DNA of 64,000 nucleotides, taken from assembly GCF_021458635.1 (NCBI RefSeq), contig NZ_JAIRDQ010000001.1, positions 62,001-126,000 on the forward strand, given 5' to 3'. Below are positions 36,166 through 44,676 of the stretch, piece by piece; position 1 is the stretch's first letter, and each line of letters starts with the position of its first letter. The notes beneath the pieces are model-generated. The model was given only the letters and a program-made list of their open reading frames with translations, had not been told where the DNA came from and did no database searches. Made by a program: the position numbers and the translations under genes. The stretch comes from Bradyrhizobium monzae (lineage in GTDB: Bacteria; Pseudomonadota; Alphaproteobacteria; Rhizobiales; Xanthobacteraceae).

Positions 36166-37089
36166 TCAGGCGCCGAGGATGTCGTGAACCTCGAGCGGCT
36201 TGTCGACCTGGCTGAACCACTCGGCGCGATTTGCCGCACGACGACGGCCACGCTCGTCGAGCGGCAGCTTGAGTTGGCGGAGCAGGCTGGTCACTTCTTC
36301 CCGCGCGGTGAGGTGGCCGAGATTGGGCCGCATCCCGAGCGTGGCCTCGTCGATCTCGTCGAGTGCCGTCAGGCCGCGCGGAAAAAACTCGCGATACACG
36401 ACACGCTCGGCGAAGCCGTCGACGTAGCGGAAGCCCAGTCGCAGCGACAGATCCTTCAGCCCCTCGGCGACGAGTTGCTTGTTGCGGGAGCCGAGCATCG
36501 ACAGGCGGTTGCGCACCACGATCCAGTCGGTGGTCGAGCCATCGAGCTGGCGGCGCTTGCGCCTGACGTCGCGCACCATCTCCGCGTAATGACTTTCTCC
36601 TGTCACCGCGTAATTGGCGGGATCCACGGTGCCGAGCACATCGAAATCGAGGAAGCTGTCGTTGATCGGCGTGACCAGCGTGTCGGCCATCGAATGGGCC
36701 AACCGCATCAGGTAGCTGTCGGTGCCAGGCGTATCGATGACGATGAAGTCGAAACTGCTCTCGACCGCCGAGACCGCCTCCATGAATTGAAGGAACTCGG
36801 AATTCTCGTTCTCGGCGACCTGCATGGTCTCGCCGAGCTTGATGCAGCGATGCGTCGGCAGCTCGAGGCCGAGCTTGGTGCGGCGCGCCCAGGCGGAGCG
36901 GTTGTTGATGTAGCGGGTGAAGCTCTGCTGGCGGCAGTCGAGATCAATCGTAGCGACGCGCTGACCGGCCTTCAGGAGCGCAACTGCGATGTGTAGGGCG
37001 GTGGTCGATTTGCCGGAGCCGCCCTTTTCATTGCCGAGCACGACGACATGCGCCGAGCCGGATTGGCTTTGGCTAGCCTGCACAAGCAT
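36166..37089 (-). CDS. mipZ: Division-plane positioning ATPase MipZ
   Basis: 307 residues. ParA/Mrp-type ATPase with the deviant Walker A NEKGGSGKST (residues 20-29), and DFIVIDTPGTDSYLMRLAHS as Walker B. The MipZ pattern continues with YINNRSAWARR and GFAERVVYREFFPRGLTALDEIDE. In Caulobacter, MipZ binds ParB near the poles and inhibits FtsZ, placing division at midcell. GAGG precedes the ATG at 37089; the ORF could start at a GTG at 37104. It is monocistronic, and panC is divergent 271 bp away; that gap (37090-37360) shows nothing nameable. Confidence 0.95.
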   Translation of the reverse strand: MLVQASQSQSGSAHVVVLGNEKGGSGKSTTALHIAVALLKAGQRVATIDLDCRQQSFTRYINNRSAWARRTKLGLELPTHRCIKLGETMQVAENENSEFLQFMEAVSAVESSFDFIVIDTPGTDSYLMRLAHSMADTLVTPINDSFLDFDVLGTVDPANYAVTGESHYAEMVRDVRRKRRQLDGSTTDWIVVRNRLSMLGSRNKQLVAEGLKDLSLRLGFRYVDGFAERVVYREFFPRGLTALDEIDEATLGMRPNLGHLTAREEVTSLLRQLKLPLDERGRRRAANRAEWFSQVDKPLEVHDILGA

Positions 37090-37360
37090 GGCGATCCTCA
37101 ACACCCCTAAACAATATCTTCGAGTTGGCCGCGTCTGCGGTCAAGTGAAATGCGTGACAGGATGACGAAATCACAGTGCGCTGGTCTTCATCCTGAATCG
37201 TGTCGCGGTGTCGCGTCTGTGATCCAGCCCGCAAGGGCGCGACATCCTCGCAACGGGGGATGCTGTGCCGCATGTCGATGCATGGCGTCCACGACCGCCG
37301 CTTGTTAAGGTTAGCCGCGAGCGCGGCAGGCTGCGCCCACCCAGCGATCCCTGAGTCCAG

Positions 37361-38215
37361 ATGTCACGAAGCCCCTTGATCATCCGCACGGTGCCCGCCC
37401 TGCGACGCGCCGTCGACAATCTTCGCAAGCGAAAGGCCACGGTGGCGCTGGTTCCGACCATGGGAGCGCTCCATGACGGGCATGTGTCGCTGGTGCGCCT
37501 GGCGAAGCGACGCGCGAGCCGCGTGGTTGTGTCGATCTTCGTCAATCCAACCCAATTCGCCCCGACCGAGGATCTCGGCGCTTATCCGCGCACCTGGATG
37601 GCCGACATCGCCAAGCTAGCGGCCGAGGATGTCGATATCGTCTGGCACCCCGGCGTCGAGGCGATGTATCCGGACGGCTTTGCGACGCGCATCGTCCCGG
37701 AGGGGCCGGCACTGGCCGGCCTCGAGGACCGCTTCCGCCCACACTTCTTCGGCGGCGTCGCCACCGTCGTCGGCAAGCTGTTCACGCAATGCCGGCCGGA
37801 TGTCGCGGTCTTTGGCGAGAAGGACTTTCAGCAATTGCGCGTGGTGACGCAGATGGCGCGCGACCTCGACCTTGGCGTGAAGGTGATCGGCTCCCGCACG
37901 GTGCGCGAGCGCGACGGGCTCGCGATGTCCTCGCGCAACGTCTACCTCTCGCCCGAGGAGCGGCAGATTGCCACCACCCTCTATCGCACCATGAAGGACA
38001 GCGCCGGGCGGATCCTGGCCGGCGAGACAATCGCGAGCGCAATGGCGCGCGGCGCGGTGGCGATCAAGGCGGCCGGCTTTGCGCTCGACTATTTTGAAGC
38101 GCGTCATGCCGAGACGCTGGCGCCTGTCACCTCGTGCAAGGACGGGCCGTTGCGAATGCTGGTCGCGGCCAAGCTCGGGACCACGCGGCTGATCGACAAT
38201 ATCGCGGTGCGATAG
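37361..38215 (+). CDS. panC: Pantothenate synthetase
   Basis: 284 residues. ATP-grasp-unrelated HxGH-type ligase: [20 protein letters not shown] gives the HIGH-like motif, and [20 protein letters not shown] follows. [20 protein letters not shown] and [19 protein letters not shown] (KMSKS-like loop) are also typical. It joins pantoate and beta-alanine to pantothenate using ATP. No panB is nearby. Its start is not supported by a strong ribosome site, but homology begins at once. Convergent with the DUF1489 gene. Confidence 0.97.
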   Translation: MSRSPLIIRTVPALRRAVDNLRKRKATVALVPTMGALHDGHVSLVRLAKRRASRVVVSIFVNPTQFAPTEDLGAYPRTWMADIAKLAAEDVDIVWHPGVEAMYPDGFATRIVPEGPALAGLEDRFRPHFFGGVATVVGKLFTQCRPDVAVFGEKDFQQLRVVTQMARDLDLGVKVIGSRTVRERDGLAMSSRNVYLSPEERQIATTLYRTMKDSAGRILAGETIASAMARGAVAIKAAGFALDYFEARHAETLAPVTSCKDGPLRMLVAAKLGTTRLIDNIAVR

Positions 38216-38226
38216 CCGAGACGGCC

Positions 38227-38667
38227 TCAGAGCAGTCCGAGATCGCGCAGCTCGCGCCGCATCGGCTCCGGCATCGCCGCGATGGTGCCGGCAGCGGACT
38301 TGCCGAGATCGGGCGGCACAGAATCGTCGGTGAGATAGCGCCAGCCCTGAAACGGGCGCATCGGCCGCGGCGACACCGGGATCACCTTCGGCTGCATCAC
38401 GATCCGGCAGCGCCCGATGCCGTCCTTGTCGCGGAACGGCTCGATGCCGATGATCTTCTCGCGCGCGGCGACCTCGCCCTTGATGACCCAATAGAGCGAT
38501 CCGCCCGCGAGAATCTCGGCGTCGCGCTTGGGCACCATGCGGGTGATGTGGATGTGGTGTTGCGGCAGGCCTTTTTTCTTGGCCGTCTGCATCCGCTCGG
38601 CGATCCACCCCTTCAATTCCTTGACGGAGTCGCAGCCGACGGCAAGCTTGATCAGATGAAGTGGCAT
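38227..38667 (-). CDS. DUF1489 family protein
   Basis: 146 residues, a conserved alphaproteobacterial protein (COG5458/DUF1489) of unknown function. Recognised by MPLHLIKLAVGCDSVKELKG at the start, then THITRMVPKR-like wording (HHIHITRMVPKRDAEI), GGSLYWVIKGEVAAREKIIG and CRIVMQPKVIPVSPRPMRPFQGWRYL. Conserved PRPxRxFQGWRYL implies an essential structural or RNA-related role, but nothing is known. Its neighbours give no further hint. Confidence 0.9.
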   Translation of the reverse strand: MPLHLIKLAVGCDSVKELKGWIAERMQTAKKKGLPQHHIHITRMVPKRDAEILAGGSLYWVIKGEVAAREKIIGIEPFRDKDGIGRCRIVMQPKVIPVSPRPMRPFQGWRYLTDDSVPPDLGKSAAGTIAAMPEPMRRELRDLGLL

Positions 38668-38709
38668 GGCCCAGCATTAGCGGGCCAGCTGCAGGTTTTC
38701 AAAGCCGAA

Positions 38710-39702
38710 CTAGTTGTTATCCGCAGCCGCGGGAGCCGAGCTCGGCGGCGGGGCAAGCGGAACCGGCGCAGCGGCGGGCGCCCGCGCAGCCTTCGGCGCC
38801 GGCGGCTTCTTCGCAGCCGGGGCCGCTGGTGCGGCGGCCTGTGCCGAGGTCGCAGCCGGGGCACGTGGCGCAGGCGCTGCGGTCGCATTGCCGGCCGGTG
38901 CCTGGCGCGTGGCCGCCGTCGGCGGCTCCGGATTCATGATGCTCACCGGCGGCGTCGACGAGGCGCTCGGGAACTCCGCATTGGTCGGTTTGCCCGTTGG
39001 CATCGATGGCGGCAGGCCGGCAAGAGCACCCGAGGCTGGCATCGCCGGCGCAGCAGCGGGCGCGTTCCAGGTCGGCGCATAGCGTGCCACCAGAGTATCG
39101 TAGAGATGGACGTCCATATTGGCGGCGACCTGCTGCTGATCGGTCAGCGAGCGGAAGACGGCGCAATCGAACTGGGTGCAGCCGTTGCGCGCGACCAGCA
39201 CTTGCGCGACGAGGCCGTAGCGATCGCGCTCCAGCGACTTGCGCAGCACCCTCATGTCCAAGGTCAGGCTCTTGTCGGCGGTCGCCGCATCGCCGAGCGC
39301 GGTCAGCCGGTCTATCCTGGCCGCGGTGTAGGCGACGGCGGCAGCCGCAGCGTCGGGCGCGCCGAACAGCGCCTTCTCGCAGCCGATGGCCACCGCATCA
39401 CCGGCGAGATCGTCGAGGCAGGACAGCGCCGGCAGGCTCGCAACCACCGCAGCCTGAGCGCGCGCCTCGGCTGGAGCGGCCTCTCCCGCCGGTCCATAGA
39501 CGCGAACGGTGGCGGCCACCGCGATGGCAATGGCGAGCAGCGTGATGACGGTCAGCGCGCCGTTGGCGACCGATTTCTCGGCGCGCAGCAGCGTGATCAG
39601 CAGGATCAATCCGAAGAAGCCGGCAGCCGCCAGAGTCATCCACATCGGAAAGGCCGCTGAGCGCCAGATTTGGTCGAGCGACGAGGCCCATGCCCAGTCC
39701 AT
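38710..39702 (-). CDS. Membrane protein with Ala/Pro-rich C-terminal tail
   Basis: 330 residues. Two membrane segments lie at about 18-37 and 48-68 (FPMWMTLAAAGFFGLILLIT, ALTVITLLAIAIAVAATVRV). A soluble domain (about 85-210) has four or more cysteines (ALSCLDDLAGDAVAIGC, NGCTQFDCAVF). The last 120 residues are Ala/Pro-rich and probably disordered. I know it only as a conserved hypothetical of Bradyrhizobium relatives; function unknown. Confidence 0.8.
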   Translation of the reverse strand: MDWAWASSLDQIWRSAAFPMWMTLAAAGFFGLILLITLLRAEKSVANGALTVITLLAIAIAVAATVRVYGPAGEAAPAEARAQAAVVASLPALSCLDDLAGDAVAIGCEKALFGAPDAAAAAVAYTAARIDRLTALGDAATADKSLTLDMRVLRKSLERDRYGLVAQVLVARNGCTQFDCAVFRSLTDQQQVAANMDVHLYDTLVARYAPTWNAPAAAPAMPASGALAGLPPSMPTGKPTNAEFPSASSTPPVSIMNPEPPTAATRQAPAGNATAAPAPRAPAATSAQAAAPAAPAAKKPPAPKAARAPAAAPVPLAPPPSSAPAAADNN

Positions 39703-39832
39703 GCGCGACGTCCCTTCACGCGAGCTGAAAGCGAATGGTCAAGCGAGCACCGCGAGTCGGCAACTTGCCCCCGGCCCACCTTGTCGAGGTGAAGCGGGCC
39801 TTTTGACGGCGAGCGGATGATTGGTCAGCGCC

Positions 39833-40036
39833 TCAGGACTGAGCGAGCTGGCTTTCCTTGGCAACCCGTTCGAACGCTTCGGTCGAGCTCTTGATCCGGT
39901 ACTGGCAGTCGTCGCCCTCCGTCGGCAGCAGGCGGATGATCTCATACGAGCCACTCGCTGCCGGGCGCGCGACGTTGCTGGCAGTGAACAATACGCGCGT
40001 TCCAATCGGGAATTTGTGCTTCAACACCCTCTCCAT
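39833..40036 (-). CDS. Conserved small protein of unknown function
   Basis: 67 residues from ATG at 40036 (a GTG lies one codon upstream). The sequence MERVLKHKFPIGTRVLFTAS and GSYEIIRLLPTEGDDCQYRI has a beta-rich, SH3/KOW-like pattern, and looks like a real conserved protein rather than a random frame. Codon use fits its neighbours. Function unknown. Confidence 0.65.
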   Translation of the reverse strand: MERVLKHKFPIGTRVLFTASNVARPAASGSYEIIRLLPTEGDDCQYRIKSSTEAFERVAKESQLAQS

Positions 40037-40221
40037 CACTCAAACAACGCCTGCCTCGCCCGTGGTCCCACTGCGAGGCCGGCTGGAAACCCGACCGCTG
40101 TATAGCACGCATGCGGCGTTTTTGACCAGCCTCATGCGAGCATGGCAATGTACCAATTTTGAAGTCTTTTCAGGACGATAATGGGAACCGAACCGGCCTG
40201 GACGACCGCTGGAACCAGGCC

Positions 40222-40590
40222 TCAGGCGCCATGAGGCAGATGGCCCTGCGGGCTTGCCTGATCCACGGCCTTGGGCAGTTCCTGGGCCAGGATCTCGCCC
40301 AGCTGGTCGACCGGGATGTTGTAGCGCGCGGCAAGCTGGCGGACGGTGTCGTTGCCGAGCACGGCACGCAGCTGGTCGGCCGAGATCGGCAGGTTCTGCC
40401 CGTTGCCGAGCCAGGATTTGACCTGATCGCCAAAGCCCGCCTGCTGGAGCTTTGCGACGATCGCACCGAGGCCACCCTGATTGTTGCTACCGAGCACCTC
40501 GTTCATCACGGCCGGCAGGACGGCGGCGCCGAGCTGGGCAAGCGCGCTGCGCAGCGCGGGATTGTTCTCCAGCGAGTCCAGGATTCCCAT
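40222..40590 (-). CDS. YidB family protein (DUF937)
   Basis: 122 residues starting MGILDSLENNPALRSALAQL. YidB-like features are the helical N terminus, GGLGAIVAKLQQAGFGDQVKSW, LPISADQLRAVLGNDTVRQLAARY and DQLGEILAQELPKAVDQ. Function in bacteria unknown. GAGAGGGAC precedes the ATG at 40588-40590, preferred over an ATG at 40638. It lies 87 bp downstream of the glutathione transferase gene on the same strand. Confidence 0.92.
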   Translation of the reverse strand: MGILDSLENNPALRSALAQLGAAVLPAVMNEVLGSNNQGGLGAIVAKLQQAGFGDQVKSWLGNGQNLPISADQLRAVLGNDTVRQLAARYNIPVDQLGEILAQELPKAVDQASPQGHLPHGA

Positions 40591-40677
40591 TGCCGTCCCT
40601 CTCGTTGCCGATCGTTTCACTCGGATTGAGCGCCGCAAGCGTGCGTGCCGTCAAGCGGCGCTCAATCAAAATCCTGA

Positions 40678-41340
40678 CTACACGGTCTCGAACTTTTCGA
40701 TGACAAGCGTTTCGGCGAGCCCATCGCGGGTCCATTCCTGGAAGGCCGGCATCGCCATCATCGTGTCCATGTAGGCCTTCGTCTCCGGCGTGACCTCGAT
40801 GGCGTAGGTCCGGAAACGATGCACGACCGGGGCATACATCGCATCCGCCGCGCCGAAGCGGCCGAACAGGAACGGCCCGCCGGCACCGTAGCGGGTCCGG
40901 CACGCGTACCAGATCTCCTGCACGCGCGCGACGTTGGCCTCGGCGTCCGCCGACAGCATCACGGGACGCACGGGACGGTGCAGGTTCATGCCGCATTCGT
41001 TGCGCAAGGCCATGAAGCCGGAATGCATTTCGGCGCACACCGAACGGGCAAGTGCGCGGGCCGCGACGTCATCGGGCCACAGCTTCACTTCGGGATGACG
41101 CTCGGCGACGTACTCGATGATGCTGAGCGAATCCCACACCGTGATGTCGCCGTCGACCAGCACCGGCACCTTGCCGGCGCGGCTGAAGGACAGGATCTGC
41201 TCCTTGTCCGCGGGATTGTCGGTGTAGAGCGGGATCACGGTCTCCACGAACGGAATGTCGTTGGCGCGCAGCGCGAGCCAAGGCCGCATCGACCATGACG
41301 AATAGTTCTTGTTGCCGATCGCGAGCTTGAGCGCTGCCAT
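40678..41340 (-). CDS. Glutathione S-transferase family protein
   Basis: 220 residues. Thioredoxin-fold N-terminal half with LAIGNKNYSSWSMRPWLALR (Ser catalytic region), GKVPVLVDGDITVWDSLSII (cis-proline and glutathione gamma-glutamyl contact) and an all-helical C-terminal half. The SSWSMRPWL signature places it with the YfcF/zeta-like bacterial GSTs. GGAAGGA lies before the ATG at 41338-41340. It probably detoxifies electrophiles; the substrate is unknown. Confidence 0.93.
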   Translation of the reverse strand: MAALKLAIGNKNYSSWSMRPWLALRANDIPFVETVIPLYTDNPADKEQILSFSRAGKVPVLVDGDITVWDSLSIIEYVAERHPEVKLWPDDVAARALARSVCAEMHSGFMALRNECGMNLHRPVRPVMLSADAEANVARVQEIWYACRTRYGAGGPFLFGRFGAADAMYAPVVHRFRTYAIEVTPETKAYMDTMMAMPAFQEWTRDGLAETLVIEKFETV

Positions 41341-41464
41341 GTCACGGGTCCTTCCGTAAGTCCTCTTGGATGCGGCTGCTTTTAACGCCATCGCCTGCCG
41401 CCAATCAATCGTTGCCGCAACTCAACCTGCGTGGCAATCGTTGCAATCTCGCGAGGAGAGAAAC

Positions 41465-42181
41465 ATGACCAGGCATTGGGTCGACATCACCGCCGTCGGC
41501 TTCTTCATCATCGAATGGCTGGTCTATGCCGCAACTCTCGAGCATTCCGCCTATGGCCGCAACAGCCTGTCGGCGCGGATGAACCGCTACCGCGAGGTCT
41601 GGGTCCGCCGCCTGCTCGACCGCGAGGCACGCATGGTCGACATGCAGATCATGGCCTCGCTCCAGAACGGCACCGCCTTCTTCGCCTCGACCAGTCTGTT
41701 CGCGCTCGGCGGCGCGCTGGCGCTGCTGCACGCGACCAACGACGCCATCACCATTCTGGGCAAGCTGCCGATCGACCTCAGCACATCGCCCGCAATGTGG
41801 GAGTTGAAATGCGTCGGCCTGGTACTGATCTGCGTCTACGCGTTCTTCAAGTTCGCCTGGGCCTACCGCCTGTTCAACTATGTCGCGATCCTCTACGGCG
41901 GCATGCCGCCGGCTACGCAACGCGACACGCCGGAGGCCGAGGCCCATGTCCTCCGCACCACGCGGGTGTTCGAATCCGCCGGCCGCCACTTCAACCGGGG
42001 CCAGCGCGCCTTCTTCTTCGCGCTCGGCTATCTCGGCTGGTTCGTCAGCCCCTGGGTGCTGTTCGTGACCACGGCCGCCGTGGTGATCGTGACCTGGCGA
42101 CGGCAGTTTGCGTCCAGTGCATGGGCGGCGATGGCGCCTGATGTAGCGGTGGGTGACGAGGGGTTGAAGCGCGGTCATTAA
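41465..42181 (+). CDS. DUF599 family membrane protein
   Basis: 238 residues with four membrane segments (for example DITAVGFFIIEWLVYAATLE, FFASTSLFALGGALALL, CVGLVLICVYAFFKFAWAY, FFFALGYLGWFVSPWVLFV). The HSAYGRNSLSARMNRYREVW loop and SLQNGTAFFASTSLF are typical of DUF599. Function unknown. GAGGAGAG precedes the ATG at 41465; an open frame upstream to 41366 is not similar to anything. It is divergent from the GST gene. Confidence 0.9.
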   Translation: MTRHWVDITAVGFFIIEWLVYAATLEHSAYGRNSLSARMNRYREVWVRRLLDREARMVDMQIMASLQNGTAFFASTSLFALGGALALLHATNDAITILGKLPIDLSTSPAMWELKCVGLVLICVYAFFKFAWAYRLFNYVAILYGGMPPATQRDTPEAEAHVLRTTRVFESAGRHFNRGQRAFFFALGYLGWFVSPWVLFVTTAAVVIVTWRRQFASSAWAAMAPDVAVGDEGLKRGH

Positions 42182-42188
42182 TGCACCT

Positions 42189-42240
42189 CTCGTGTCCCGG
42201 ACGCGCTGCAGCGTGCAACGCGCAGAGCGGGGACGGAAGT
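42189..42240. repeat. Partial Bradyrhizobium-type intergenic repeat
   Basis: GTGTCCCGGACGCGCTGCAG continues into GCAACGCGCAGAGCGGGGAC, a hairpin-capable element similar in wording to repeats scattered through Bradyrhizobium genomes. It follows the DUF599 stop closely and may help terminate it. The rest of the 145-bp gap holds nothing else. Confidence 0.5.
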
Positions 42241-42326
42241 GAGACACGATTACGGTTCACTCAATTGACGAAGTCCGCTACGCGACTGCTATTTGCCGGG
42301 TGCAACCACGCAATCCGGGCTACCAA

Positions 42327-43220
42327 TCATGACCCAAAATCCTGCGGCGTGAACGACAGGTCCATCACCTTCCATTCCTCGTACTTGTCGACGGGCAACA
42401 TCTTGTAGGGTTGGCAAGCCTGCAGCGCGCTCATCGCTGATTGCACGATGGCCACGCCCTTCGTCGAAGGCGGAGCCTCGATCAGGATCGGCGGGCGCGC
42501 CAGCGTGCCGTCGGTGGCGAGCACCGCACGCAGCCTGACGTGCACGGCATCGGTCGGTGCGACCTCGGCCGGCAGTTTCGAGCAGCTCCTCAGGTGCCGG
42601 CGAAGCGCGGCAATGACCTCGGGCGGCAACTTGGCGCCGATCGAATCCTTGGCATCGCCGCCGTCATCCTTGGGCGCGTCTTTCGGCGCGGGCCGCAATT
42701 CGGGCGGCAGGCCCAGTATCACGTGGTATTTGACGGTGATGTCAGGCGCCGGTGCCTGATAGGCCGGCGGTGCCGGCTGTGGCATTGCGGGCTGAGGCTG
42801 CTGCGCCTGAGGCTGAGGCTGTTGCGGTGCCAGCTGTGACGGCTGAGGCTGCGGCTGCTTCTGCTGCGGTTCGTGCGAGGCCTGCTTCTGCGGCGATGGT
42901 TGCGGCGCCGCCTTCTCCTTGGCCGGCGCAGGCTGCAGCGCAGCGTCTGGCTTGTCCTTGTCGGTGAAGTCCAGCTTCGGCAGCTTGAGCTCGGGGAGCG
43001 GCTCCGGCGGCTTCTCCCTCGCCTTTTCCTGCACCTTTTCCTCTGCCTTGGCCTCCTCCTGCTTCACCTGCTCCGGCGTGACGATATCGACCGCGACAGT
43101 CTCGGGCGGTGCGGAACGAAACGGATGGACCTCGCTGATCACGATGATCAGCGCCACCAGCGTCAGATGCGCGATGGCTGACGCCGCAATGTCCGTCCGT
43201 ATGATCTTCCGCCGTTCCAT
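42327..43220 (-). CDS. TonB/TolA-like energy-transducing protein
   Basis: 297 residues. A short cytoplasmic start (MERRKIIRTDIAASAIAHLT) is followed by one membrane helix (about 17-35), a Glu/Lys-rich then Pro/Gln-rich periplasmic stretch (about 45-155, for example QKQPQPQPSQLAPQQPQPQ), and a C-terminal domain with LRAVLATDGTLARPPILIEA and MLPVDKYEEWKVMDLSF. This layout resembles TolA or TonB, but there is no tolQR or exbBD nearby. The ATG at 43218-43220 is chosen because the helix follows at the normal distance. Confidence 0.85.
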   Translation of the reverse strand: MERRKIIRTDIAASAIAHLTLVALIIVISEVHPFRSAPPETVAVDIVTPEQVKQEEAKAEEKVQEKAREKPPEPLPELKLPKLDFTDKDKPDAALQPAPAKEKAAPQPSPQKQASHEPQQKQPQPQPSQLAPQQPQPQAQQPQPAMPQPAPPAYQAPAPDITVKYHVILGLPPELRPAPKDAPKDDGGDAKDSIGAKLPPEVIAALRRHLRSCSKLPAEVAPTDAVHVRLRAVLATDGTLARPPILIEAPPSTKGVAIVQSAMSALQACQPYKMLPVDKYEEWKVMDLSFTPQDFGS

Positions 43221-43269
43221 CGCCTGATCTTGGGTTGCCGGCCTGCTCCTAGCATACAGCAGGCTCCCC

Positions 43270-44088
43270 TCAATCCCATTTCGGCGCGAAGCCAAAATCG
43301 GTCAGACGGCCCTTGGGGCTGGCGAGCGCGGCGACCTGCGCCATCTCGTCATCCGAGAGTTCGAAATCGAAGATCTCGATGTTTTCCGACAGACGCTCGA
43401 CACGCGACGTTCTGGGAATCGCGGACACATTCTGTTGCACCAGCCAGCGCAGGCAGATCTGTGCCGGTGTCTTGTGATGGACGCGGCCGATCCCGGCGAG
43501 CGTCTGGTCGGCCTTGATGCGGCCCTTGGCGATCGGGCTGTAGGCAACGAGCGCCATCCCATGCTGATCGCAGGCCGCTCTCACCTTCGCCTGATCCAGA
43601 TAAGGGTGATATTCGACCTGGTTGCAGACGAGCGGCTCGCCTGACAACGCGACCGCCTGCTCGATCAGCGCGACCGTGAAATTGGAGACGCCGATGTGGC
43701 GGGTCAGGCCCATCCGCTTGGCGTGCGCCAGCGCGCCCAGCGTCTCCGCCAGCGGCACATGCGAATTGGGCCAGTGCAGCAGCACCAGGTCGACGGCGGG
43801 GAGCCTCAAGCGCACCAGGCTCTCCTTGACCGACCGTTCGAGATCGTGGGGCGCGAAATGATTGGTCCAGACTTTTGTGGTGACGAAGATGTCGTCGCGA
43901 CGGACGCCGGAGGCGCGCAATCCGTCGCCGACCTCGCGCTCATTGTCATAGACCTGGGCAGTGTCGAGGTGGCGGTAGCCGAGCCGCAGCGCCTGCTCGA
44001 CCACGCGCGCGCAGGTCCGGCCGCTCAGCTCCCAGGTCCCGAGCCCGATCGCCGGGATTCTTGCGCCATTGGCCTCGACGAACAGCAT
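43270..44088 (-). CDS. Aldo/keto reductase (2,5-diketo-gluconate reductase type)
   Basis: 272 residues. The tetrad D42, Y47, K72 and H105 is intact (LDTAQVYDNE, VTTKVWTNH, LLHWPNSH). LVCNQVEYHPYLDQ and NVSAIPRTSRVERLSENIEI match the AKR5 type, so NADPH-dependent reduction of aldehydes or diketo sugars is expected. Unlike the reductase at 21395-22420, it has the short DkgA/B form. No metabolic partner is adjacent. A 49-bp gap separates it from the TolA-like gene downstream on the same strand. Confidence 0.93.
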   Translation of the reverse strand: MLFVEANGARIPAIGLGTWELSGRTCARVVEQALRLGYRHLDTAQVYDNEREVGDGLRASGVRRDDIFVTTKVWTNHFAPHDLERSVKESLVRLRLPAVDLVLLHWPNSHVPLAETLGALAHAKRMGLTRHIGVSNFTVALIEQAVALSGEPLVCNQVEYHPYLDQAKVRAACDQHGMALVAYSPIAKGRIKADQTLAGIGRVHHKTPAQICLRWLVQQNVSAIPRTSRVERLSENIEIFDFELSDDEMAQVAALASPKGRLTDFGFAPKWD

Positions 44089-44229
44089 GAGGAATCCTCT
44101 CTGTTGCGGCAGCCCCAGATGTCATCGCTGGCATCATTATGGACGCGGTCCGCCAGAGTGCAACGGCGGACGCCGGCCTCGGGGCCGGATCTTTCTGCGC
44201 AACGCTAATGGGAGGTTCGCGTCAGGCGT

Positions 44230-44535
44230 TCAGGCTTTGGCGAGCGCCTGGAACACGGTGTCTGGCGCATGCGCGATCACGGCCAGCAGTGCGCGAGCGG
44301 GTCCGCGCGGGGCGCGCTTGCCCTGCTCCCAGTTGCGGATGGTCTCGACGGGCACGCCGAGCTTGGCGGCGAATTCCATCTGGGTGAGACAGGCACGCCG
44401 GCGCAAATCACGCACCGCGAGCGAACCGGCCTCTGCCGGCGGCGGCTCGACCGCAGACGCGACCGGCTGGACGGGAAACTCTTGCCCGTCCCGCAACTCA
44501 ACGACCCGTCCGTCCGCCTTCAGCCGCAACCGCAT
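44230..44535 (-). CDS. HTH (Cro/XRE-like) protein, orphan antitoxin-like
   Basis: 101 residues. The C-terminal half has a helix-turn-helix (LTQMEFAAKLGVPVETIRNW) with EQGKRAPRGPARALLAV following, typical of HigA/NadS-type antitoxin regulators. The N-terminal half is short and polar. The ATG at 44533-44535 has GGGGGA at the right distance; another ATG two codons earlier is too close to that site. No toxin gene is adjacent on either side, so it is an orphan regulator or the remnant of a pair. mgtE lies downstream on the map, transcribed the same way. Confidence 0.82.
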   Translation of the reverse strand: MRLRLKADGRVVELRDGQEFPVQPVASAVEPPPAEAGSLAVRDLRRRACLTQMEFAAKLGVPVETIRNWEQGKRAPRGPARALLAVIAHAPDTVFQALAKA

Positions 44536-44676
44536 GCTCATTCCCCCAAGCGCGGCGATGATGCGGCAGTACGTTTAAGGTGGGATTAAAGGCGCAGCGC
44601 GCCCGGCACCCGAGAGGGGTGAACGGCCATCACCCCGTCATTGCCGAATCGAGAGAGCGGCGTCCCCGACCTCTTC

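Noticed and set aside
44616..44636. Terminator after mgtE (GGGGTGA/TCACCCC hairpin)
   Set aside because: The stem is short (7 bp) and no T-run follows on the minus strand, so it is not listed as a feature.
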